From NCBI GenBank assembly GCA_036023115.1, contig JAYKKT010000037.1:372001-436000 (forward strand): 64,000 nucleotides of DNA, read 5' to 3'. This document shows positions 33,198-42,526 of the stretch, piece after piece; positions within the stretch are counted from its first letter, which is position 1; every line of letters begins with the position of its first letter. The position numbers were made by a program, and so were the translations under genes. The notes below the pieces were generated by a model. It was not told the DNA's origin, did not search any database, and worked only from the letters and a program-made list of their open reading frames with translations. The stretch comes from Brasenia schreberi (taxonomy: Eukaryota > Streptophyta > Magnoliopsida > Nymphaeales > Cabombaceae).

Positions 33198-35836
33198 GCC
33201 TCTCATCTAACAAATCTAGTTCGGCCATCCTAGCATGCTGAAGCGTCTCTAGGGGAAGGTCGAGTGCAATGGATGTATGAAATGAATGAATTTTGGTATG
33301 AATGGGGAGAATGGCGTTTGTGCCATAGACCAACTCAAATGGTGTGGCATTTGTAGGAGTTCGGATGGAAGTCCTATAAGCCCATAAGGCTTCATCCAGC
33401 TTCTCATGCCACGTCCTACCCTTCTCTAAAGTCTTCTCAATAATGCTTATGAGAGTCTTCTTTGTGGCTTCGGCTTGGCCGTTGCCTTGAGGGTAGTAGG
33501 GCGATGAGAAGTGGTGAGCTATGTTGTAGGTGTTGCACAACTTGACCATCCGCTCTTTTTTGAATGGGGTGCCATTGTCGGACACTAAGTCCTTTCGAAC
33601 CCCAAATCAAACCAAGATATTCTTCCTAATGAAAGCCACCACATGTTGCCCCTAGACATTGGTCAGGGAGGTGGCTTCGACCCATTTGGAAAAGTATTCA
33701 GTGGCTGCTAATATGAACCTATGCCCATTTGATGCATGAGGAAATATTGGTCCTATGATGTCAAACGCCCACATGGTAAATGGCCAGGGGCTGACCACGG
33801 AATTCAATGAGGATGAAGGGATATGAATGGTGTGCCCATGCACTTGACATGGATGACACTTCATAACATGATCGTGGCAATCCTTTTTCAGGGTGGACCA
33901 AAAATAACTTGCTCTAAGTATTTTCATTGCCATCATATTGGCATTAACATGACCTCCACATTCTCCATCGTGGAACTCATCCATTATAATCCTAGCCCCC
34001 TCTAGGTCGACACACCTTAGTAAGATGCTAGTAAAACTCTTTTTGTACAAAACCCCTGCCAAAATCGTATATCGGGTGGAAATTTTTCGGATGAATGCCT
34101 TATCCTTGGATGTGGCCTTTTCAATAAATCCCCCATTTTCTAAAAAGAACTTTATGTCATAAAACCAAGGTTTTTCATTGGCATCTGGGTTGTTTTGGTA
34201 AATTTCCAAATCGTGTGTGGATGGAGTGGGTGCATGCCATATTTTTAAGGATCGGGTTCCCAAAGTGGGATCGACTCTTAGGACTGAACCCAAGGATGAG
34301 AGGGCGTCAGCAATGCCATTATCCTCTCTTCCTACGTGTGTGAGTATGCACGATTGGAACGACTCGACCAATTGAGTGGCCAACTCGTGATATGGAAGAA
34401 GCTTTTCGTTTCTAACTTGCCAAATTTTTAAAACTTGGTTTATAACGAGTAATGAATCTCCAAAGACCTCAATGCACAATGCCCCTAGAGTTTTCGAAAT
34501 TTTTAAGCCTTGTATGAGTGCTTCATACTCGGCTATGTTGTTGGAACATTCGAAATCTAGGCGAATTGCTATGGGTATCTCTCCTTTTTCAAGGGATATG
34601 AGGATGATGCCTGCCCCAGCCCCTCTTTGGTTTTGTGCCCCATCAAAGTGCATCTTCCACACTTGGTTTTCAAAAGAGTTTGCCAAAATGTGGTTTTGAA
34701 ATTGGTTTAGCAATATGCCTTCATCAGGCATTTCATCGAGTGTGGGATATGCATCCTCTAAGGGGAACTCAGCCACATAGTCTGCTAGGGCTTGCCCCTT
34801 AATGGAGCTTTGATGGTGGTATTTTAGGCCATACTCCATCAAGAGGAGTTGCCAATTACCCAACCTACCCGTGAGGATGGGTTTTTCGAATAAATGCTTG
34901 ATTGGATCAAGCCTTGACACTATCAAGATCTCGTGATCTAGGAAGTAGTGTCAGAATTTTTGGCAGGCCCATACCAAGGCCAAGCACATCTTCTCCATGG
35001 CTTGATAGTTCCTTTCATAAGCCAAGAGAGTTTTCAAAATATAATAGATGGCATACTCCTTGTGGGTATCATCTTCGTATTGAGCTAACAAGGCACCCAA
35101 AGCATTCGCATGCACAGAAATGTAAAGCAGAAGAGGTTTTCCTTGCTTTGGAGGGTTTAAAACAGGGGATTAACTAAGTATGCTTTTGTAAACATCCCAA
35201 AATCCAAATATTTTCCAAAACCAAATGCCTGGTTCGAAAATCAACTCAAAAAGCAAGTTTGAAGATTTCAAAAACTTAGGAACTCAAACCTTTCAAAACT
35301 CTATTTTCCAACCATGTTCGAAACATAAAAAATCTCGAAAGTGGACGAAAGTCCTATTTTTACAAAAGACCAGACGAACAGATGAAGCCTGGCTCAAAAC
35401 AGTTGCAAAAGATTCAAAAAGCTCAAAGGTCAAGCCCAGCCCGATGAAAAGTGAATTTCAAAGACGAAAAAGGAGCCCAGGCCACGAGTGTACTTCAAGA
35501 CTGAAGCATCGAAGGCCAAGCCGAAAGCACATCTTAAATCACGAGCAATCCAAGTCAAAAAAACAAAAGAAAGAGTTGAAACAAAGTCTAGAAAGACGAA
35601 AAGAAGCTCGGACGACGAAATTGGGAAAAACCCAGCATAAGACGGAATCTTGATGAACTCAGGACCCGCACAAAGCGCCCGGCTCGAAACGCCAGGAAGG
35701 ACTGAAGAAGAGAAAAAATTGGATCGAATCTGGATCCCAATACCTAGATCCAGATCCAAGATCCATATCCAAACAAGGCTTGAATTGGATCCGGATTTCA
35801 GAACCCAACAAAGGATCCATATCCAAATAAGAGGCC

Positions 35837-35844
35837 TATAAAAG
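35837..35844 (+). promoter_or_regulatory. TATA box of LTR M
   Basis: TATAAAAG, the most canonical TATA box in the window, upstream of the GA tract and of the donor site at 36131. Confidence 0.65.
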
Positions 35845-35909
35845 GACGTGAGAGGGCTGGCTTTTGAGAGGATTTTTTTCCAGCATTTCACGCCTCTCCA
35901 CTTGGGGAA

Positions 35910-35932
35910 AAGAGAGAGAGAGAGAGAGAGAG
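35910..35932. repeat. GA microsatellite in LTR M
   Basis: About eleven GA units just downstream of the TATA box of LTR M. GA runs near start sites can bind GAGA-type plant factors; that role is inference here. Confidence 0.85.
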
Positions 35933-36298
35933 GAAGGTCAACAAAAGGGGTTGGCCTTCCCCTCTTGTTTTCGTGAGATTGTGGGTGGAAGTCGTGGGTG
36001 GGTTGGAGTTTGTAGATCACGGCTTGTACATGGCTGAAAAGAAATGAAATCTGGCGGCATTGGATGGCCCTTGCTTGGTGAGGATTGGCTGCGTGGGAAC
36101 CAAGGATCAAATGGCTGAAACGTTGTCAAGGTAAGTCCCCTAGTTCCTGCCCAAAACCATCTCTTTTCTCACCTCTCTAAACCACCTAGACCACTAATGA
36201 CAAGCCACAGCAAAGTCCAGCCAAGGAGCTGGCCGAACTTCACTAAAGGGGCTGACCTAGTTCTACCTAAGACCATCCTAACCTAGGACCATACCCAA

Positions 36299-36890
36299 CT
36301 CGGCCATTGGCTGGCCGAGCTCACCTTAGATCTGTCCTAAAGAAAATCCTAACATAAAAACCACTACCTAATTCATTTCCTAACTCAAAACCACTCCCAA
36401 AAACCTGGCCAAACCGAGTGTCTAAAACACTCGGTTCCCTCCTCTTGTCGAACCCATCCTCACCCATTTAGCTCGGTCCATAGTGGCCGAGCTCATCTTA
36501 GGTCTATCCCTAACCTTAAACCATTACCCAAGTTAGATCCTAACTAAAAAAAAAACCACTCTGAACCTACCTAGCTCGGCCACCCTTTTTGGCCGAGCCA
36601 CTCCCTTAGGATCTCACCCGAGATCAACCATCTAACATCAGCCAAAGCTCGGCCACCATTTGGCCGAGCTATTTCCTTAGGATTCAACCTTAGATCCTAC
36701 CTAATCCTTCTCCAAAAACCTGCCCAGCTCGGCCACCCTTTGGCCGAGCATTACCCTAGAGCTCACCTTAGGATCTCCCCTAAGATCATTCACTAATCCC
36801 CACCCAAGCTCGGCCATTAGTTGGCCGAGCATTCCATAGTGTCTCACCTAAAATAATCCCGTAGACAACACCTAACTCGACCATTAGTTG
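36299..36890 (+). repeat. Array of seven GCTCGGCCA/TGGCCGAGC hairpins in LTR M
   Basis: Inverted repeats near 36299, 36471, 36573, 36646, 36727, 36808 and 36875, spaced roughly 70-170 bp. Most have a perfect 8-10 bp stem and a short, variable loop (for example CCATT, CCCTT, TTAGT). The last has CGACCA with TGGTC in place of CGGCCA with TGGCC, a paired change. The array lies in the transcribed part between the two donor-like sites. Confidence 0.8.
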
Positions 36891-39800
36891 GTCAGGTTTT
36901 TCCCTTAGGACCTTGGTCTAGCTTTTAACCAAAACAACCCGCCTAGACCTAACCTAGATCCATTAGTTCTCACCCTAGATCTGTCGTGTCTAAGTCCAGA
37001 ACCCATAGCACCTTAGTGTGTCAACCTAGCCCAGGTCACGATCTAGGATCAACCTTCCACACAGCTGGTCGTTTTGCAGAGAAAGGTCCATCCAACGGCT
37101 ATATCCAAGGTCAGATTTCGCTGATAAAGGAAGTCCAAGCAAACGACGTGTAAGTGCTCGAACCTGGTTCTTTATGTTGTTTCAAATTCAATTAAATTTG
37201 ATACGGGGTTGTAATAATGGAGCGTAGTCTCCCCCCGAGATGTAATATTATGGTTTGAAACACGAATCACATACGTACACTCGAGCCTTTCCGCTCTTAT
37301 ATGCACACCTTTTTGCACACAAAACGGGCCTCAACAGCCCATAGGATATAGCTCTATTTATATACATTCAGCTGGGTTTTAAGGTTCAAGTCGTGTGAGT
37401 TGTCTTTCATTCTATACACTCAAAGCACTCACTCACATTGAGCCTTTCCGCTCTTACATATATATACGTATTTCCCCTTTCAGCTAGGTTTTTAAGGTTC
37501 AAGTCGTGTGAGTTGCCCTTTCAATTTATACACTCAAAGCACTCACTCACATTGAGCCTTCTCGCTCTTAAGATATAGCTATATATATTTTCCCTTCCGC
37601 ATCTAAGATATAGCCATATTTCCCTTTCTGCCATTTCCCTTCTGCTATGTCTTTAAATTCCGGGTTTTCCCTTCAAGTAGTGTGAGTTTGCATTGCATAT
37701 CTGCCACACTCGAGATAGGGAGCATACTTGCATCGAACCAGATTGATCAAATCGTGTAATACTTGCCTTAAATCGAGCACTGGATGCACATGACTACATG
37801 CCAAAATTGGCTAAAACCCGAGAGACATAGGAGCGCATAGATCCCATGTATAAAAGTTGCAAATTTGACAAAACCAATCGATAAAACACTTTCAAAGTTT
37901 TCAAAAAGAGTCGTGTTTGTGTAAAATCGAGTTTTCCTAAAGCGTACAGACTGACCCTTGCGCGCCGGTGCAAGAAAGTCTGTGACGAAAAGAACCCACT
38001 TGTCCACAGTCGCCCCAAAAGTCAGATATTTTCAAAAATCACTTCGCTAGTTTGCGAAAGCTAGCTGGCACGCCCTTTTTAAAGCGACGTAAACACGAAA
38101 AGATTCGCTTCAGGCTTAAGAACCCGGAGACAAGGATTTTTCGTGTCTACAGCTTTTAATCTTTCAAAAGATCTTTGGCACTCCTCATCCCATAAAAATT
38201 CATCCCTTTTCTCAAAAGTTTGTTGAAGGGTTCGTATCTAGTTGCAAAGTTTGAGATAAACCTGCGAATGGATTGTAGACGACCTTGAAGGCTACGGATC
38301 TACGTGAGATTGGAGGGTGGAGCCATGTCTATGATGGCTCTACACTTAGAGGGGTCGACTTCAATGCCCCTTTGGCTCACCATAAATCCTAAAAGCTTCC
38401 CGGATTCTACTCCGAACACGCACTTTTGAGGGTTAGCTTTACTTTGTAAAGCCTAAGCCTTTCGAAAATCTTTTGCAAACATTCGATATGAGTGCATTGA
38501 GTTTTTGACTTAGCCAAGAGATCATCCACATATACCTCTACGAGCTCATGAATCTGATCATGAAAGATCGTAGTCATAGCTCTTGGGTAGGTGGCACTAG
38601 CATTTTTCAAACCAAAGGCCATGATTGTATAGCAGTATGTGCCCCATGGGGTTGTGAAAGCAGTTTTATCCTGATCTCGTGGGGCTAATTTGATTTGGTT
38701 ATACCTTAAACAGCCATCCATGAACGAAAACATCTCATGATTTGCAATACTATCGACTATGAAATCAATGTTTGGTAAAGGGAAATTGTCTTTTGGCGTG
38801 GCCTTATTCAGGTTTCTAAAGTCGATGCATATTCGAATTTTCCCACTGGTTTTTCGAACAACAATGATGTTTGACAACCAATCAGAGTATGCAATGGGTT
38901 TTATAAATGCGGCTTTTAACAGATCTTCTAAACCCTCTTTGACTTGCGCATGTACATTCGGATGTATCTTCCTAAGCTTTTGCTTTATGGGTTTTGTAAA
39001 CACCCCGAAATCCCATGAATTTCTTAAACAAACCTGGTTTTGTAAAAGCAGCCCCAAAGGGCCATTTTGAGTTTGGAAACCCAGGAGCCTTCTAGACAAC
39101 CCTGTACATATGTTTTAAACTCTGTATTTCGAAATCATATAATATAGCTTTTGAAAAGCTTTTGAAACCCCAAAGAAGCTTGGCCTAATCAAGACAGGAC
39201 CAGCGAAGTCGAAGAGAGCCCGGAACCGGAGCACATGTCAAGCCCGGCACAACAACTCTCGTATCACATCCATAACCCCAGGATCTCGAACGTCCAAGAC
39301 CCTATTCTTATCAAAATGTCATTTGAAGTCATCTCCGGAAGGCAGAAACGGAGGCGGACGACCATGTTGGCAAAGACCCAACGTAGACGGAGTACTGATG
39401 CTGTCAGTCCCCGCACAAATCGTCCGTTTCGAACCCAGCTCGAAGGAGTCAGAGTTCAGTTTGGATTGGATCTGGACCATATATATCCAGATCTCAATCC
39501 AAACCCATGTATGGACTTGGATTTGGATTTGGATTCAAAAATCCAATCCAATATCCATATCCATGGCCCACATCACCTTCTCATAAATGGAGGTTGGGCC
39601 CACTTGAATTTCACGTGGGATTATGGGCATGAGAGAGAGTGGGGATGGATAATATCAAGAGTGTTGTAATTAAGCTTGACTTGTGTGTCAAGTTTGGGGT
39701 TAATCATGTGGGTTAGCCTAATTGAATGGGTTTAAGCTTGTAATTAGCCAAAACCTAACCTAGGGCTGCACCAACATGAGGTGGTTAAGGTCTATGGGCC

Positions 39801-40207
39801 ATGCAAAGGGAGCTCCTTCACCTAAACCTAACCCAAAACACCTAATCCTAGCCTACCACCCTAATCCACCCCTAATCTGAGCCTAATCACCTAACCCACT
39901 TCCCTAATCCCGGCCTAATCCCAACCTAATCACCTAACCCACTTCCCTAATCCTTCCCTAAACCTAGGTTAATTTCCCTAAACCTAGCCTAAACCTAGCC
40001 TAATCACCTAACCTAGCTCACTAAACCTCACCCTAAAACCCAACCACCTAACCTAGCCCTAAACCACCCCTAGCCCACAATCTACCCAAACCACTAGTTT
40101 TTAAAATATCTGGCCCTACCCTTTCCAGCCCACCTTATCTTCATACCACCCTACCTAAACCACCTAACCACTACCCCAAACCCAGCCCTAACCGACCTAC
40201 CCATCCC

Positions 40208-40215
40208 TATATAAA
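40208..40215 (+). promoter_or_regulatory. TATA box of element E 5' LTR
   Basis: TATATAAA followed by a C10 run, TT, and GGGGGCGGGTTTT. The 3' LTR has the same box at 51583-51590. Inferred core promoter. Confidence 0.65.
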
Positions 40216-40933
40216 CCCCCCCCCCTTGGGGGCGGGTTTTACAAGCTAGAACCCCTCACCAATCCCAGCCGGGCCCTCCCTCTCCCCACTTCCCAGCCCA
40301 GCCGAACCTGCCCCAGCTGCTCCACCTGCGCCGCCTGCACCACCACCATCCTTCCATCCCACCATAGCTTGCACCGCCATCTCCACCACCTCCCGGCCGA
40401 GCTTCACAGCCTGCCCATCTTCCTTGCAGCCGAGCACCACCTTCTCCCCATTCGGTAAGTACCCTCCCCCCCCACTCTACCTAACTCCTTCTCTACTCCC
40501 TCTCCACTCCTAGCCACCCACCATACCACCACCTTACCTACACATCAGCCCTTTGCTGCCACCATTCTCACTTAGCCGAACCTATCACAACCTAAACCAC
40601 CGGCCACTACCTAACTACCCTAACTACACCCGGCCAGCCATTTCTTCTCCCATAAGACTCCCATTCGGCCTTCCCTTAAACTCCCTTTAGGTCCATACTC
40701 CCCAACACTCTATACTCTCCTAGTGACCCTAAACACTCACCTGGCCCAGCCCCTTTAATCCCCCACATCAAGGCGACACCCGCTTGCAGCCGGCCACCTT
40801 CGAGGCGCCTATCCCGCACCCCACTTGCAGTCGGCCAGCACCCTTTGTCATTCACCCTCGCGGAGCTCCCGTTTGCAGCCCAAGGTGAAGGCCAAGCCCA
40901 CGCTCAAGCAAGGCCTCTACGGACCAGCTACTT

Positions 40934-40939
40934 GTAAGT
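40934..40939 (+). promoter_or_regulatory. Predicted 5' splice donor in LTR E
   Basis: CTTGTAAGTG with GT at 40934; an upstream alternative CGGTAAGT has GT at 40455. With the acceptor at 42501 the introns would be 1568 or 2047 bp. See the finding on the leader intron. Confidence 0.6.
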
Positions 40940-42390
40940 GCCTAAACTCGGTCATTAGTTGTATACTTGCTTGAGATTCAATTTGATACGGGGTTATAAT
41001 AACGGAGCGTAGTCTCCCCCCGCTGGTAATAACGTGGCTTGGCACACCCACACACGTGCACTCTCTTAGTTGTGCACGATTTTGAACACACACGGGCCTA
41101 ATCAGCCCCTAATACATAAGTATATATATATACTTTCATTTTCGAAGGGTTTTTGCTTAAGTTGGGTGCGTTGTCTTTCAATTCAAGCACTCACACACAT
41201 TGAGCTTTCGCTCTTATTTGAAAGACCCAAGTAAGGGCCGACCTATACTATTTGGGTTTCATTTCATGTCGTGTGAGTAAGTCTTTCAATTCAAGCACTC
41301 TCACACACATTGAGCTTTCGCTCTTATTTGAAAGACACAAGTAAGGGCCGACCTATACTATTTGGGTTTCATTTCATGTCGTGTGAGTAAGTCTTTCAAT
41401 TCAAGCACTCTCACACACATTGAGCTTTCGCTCTTATTTGAAAGACCCAAGTAAGGGCCGACCTATACTATTTGGGTTTAATTTCATGTCGTGTGTGTAA
41501 GTCTTTCAATTCAAGCACTCTCACACACATTGAGCCTTCGCTCTTATTCCCAAGACCTTAGTAAAGGCCTTATTGCAGTTATATTTGGGTTTCATTTATG
41601 TCGTGTGTGTAGTACTTCAATTCAAGCACTCTCACACACATTGAGCCTTCGCTCTTACTCCTAAGACCTTAGTCAAGGCCATACTGCAATTTATATTTGG
41701 GTTTAATTTCATGTCGTGTGTGTAAGTCTTTCAATTCAAGCACGCACCCACATTGAGCCTTCGCTCTTATTTGCAAGACCCGAGTAAGGGCTCATATACA
41801 TACTCTATATACATATCTCCCTTCGGCACTTACTTTACAAGTCATTTCCCTTCGGTTATTTCCCTTCAGTATTGTCTTTACATTTCGGGTTTTTCCTTTG
41901 GAGTAGCGTGAGTTTGCATTGCATCTACGCCATACCACGAGGTAGGATGCATATTGCATCAAAGCAAGCCCTGCTCAAATTCGCCCATGTAGTGGAGTGT
42001 TCATAACACACAAACTAGGTGGCCCGAAAAGGGATAAAAGAAAAGACTTAGGCACGTGCAAATCCACGTGATCTAAAACATGCAATCACATTTAAAAGAC
42101 CCGAAATAGACACCTCGAACCGCTTCGTAGGCTTTCTATCCCACAAACTCGATTTTTTCAAAGCGTACAAACTGACCCTTGCACATCGGTGCAAGAAGGT
42201 CTGCGATGACAAGAGCTCATTTGCTCACAGTCGCCACGTTTAGAAGTCAGTGTTAAAAATATATATTTGCTAGCTTAGGTAAGCTAGCTGGCACGCCCTG
42301 TTTGCATACATAGGCCCTATACGTACGAGAGGATCCGCTCCGAGCCCTGAAAAGGTGAAGAGGGGGGGATTTTCGCGCGTCTACAGAGAT

Positions 42391-42408
42391 TGGCACGCCC
42401 GGTGGGAC
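42391..42408 (+). promoter_or_regulatory. Primer-binding site of element E
   Basis: TGGCACGCCCGGTGGGAC, 5 nt after the LTR end, identical to A's site. Confidence 0.87.
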
Positions 42409-42479
42409 GTGAGCCTTTCAAAAGTCGAGTTCTTTTTAGGAGTCTTGCGAAAATTTTGTAAAAAGGTGTCATTTTAACT

Positions 42480-42501
42480 TGTTTTCTTTGCTTGTACTTA
42501 G
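42480..42501 (+). promoter_or_regulatory. Predicted 3' splice acceptor before gag (E)
   Basis: TTGTTTTCTTTGCTTGTACT followed by TAG, with AG at 42500-42501, 25 nt before the gag ATG at 42527. Confidence 0.6.
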
Positions 42502-42526
42502 GACATTTTGAAAAGGCTTGAAAAGC

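Larger units (their letters stand above)
35187..38151 (+). mobile_element. Solo LTR M in element D
   Basis: A 2965-bp LTR from TGTAAACATCCC to TTTCGTGTCTACA with GCTTT at 35182-35186 and 38152-38156. D's RNase H reading continues across it. Features: GGATCC/GGATTT-rich U3, TATAAAAG at 35837-35844, a GA microsatellite, donor sites at 36131 and 37150, seven GCTCGGCCA hairpins (36299-36890) and the TACGGGG module near 37201-37249. It differs from A, E, J and L enough to be its own subfamily. Confidence 0.94.
33198..38994 (-). pseudogene. pol: Element D pol (RT, RNases H, integrase), split by LTR M
   Basis: The - strand pol of D occupies 38157-38994 (RT, YVDD) and 33198-35186 (RNase H pair, integrase). 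Long open stretches remain: 33652-34926 covers the second RNase H with all four acidic residues (HFDGA, AEYEAL, GDSLL, IADALSSL) and the integrase up to the first Asp; 33190-33585 covers the second Asp (SDNGTPF) and the Glu (GQAEATKK). It is broken by a stop and frame change near 33590-33655, a 1-base deletion near 38430 in RT, and LTR M. The integrase C terminus and 3' region are lost at 33198. RT is cut at the KPIKQKL codons by element E at 38995; gag is missing. Confidence 0.93.
38995..42385 (+). repeat. 5' LTR of element E
   Basis: 3391 bp, TGTAAACACCCC to GCGCGTCTACA. U3 has the GGATTT repeats (39455-39570) and CCTAA-rich stretch (39820-40080). TATA box 40208-40215, donors at 40455 and 40934, TACGGGG module 40987-41034, tandem array 41190-41760. 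Confidence 0.95.
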
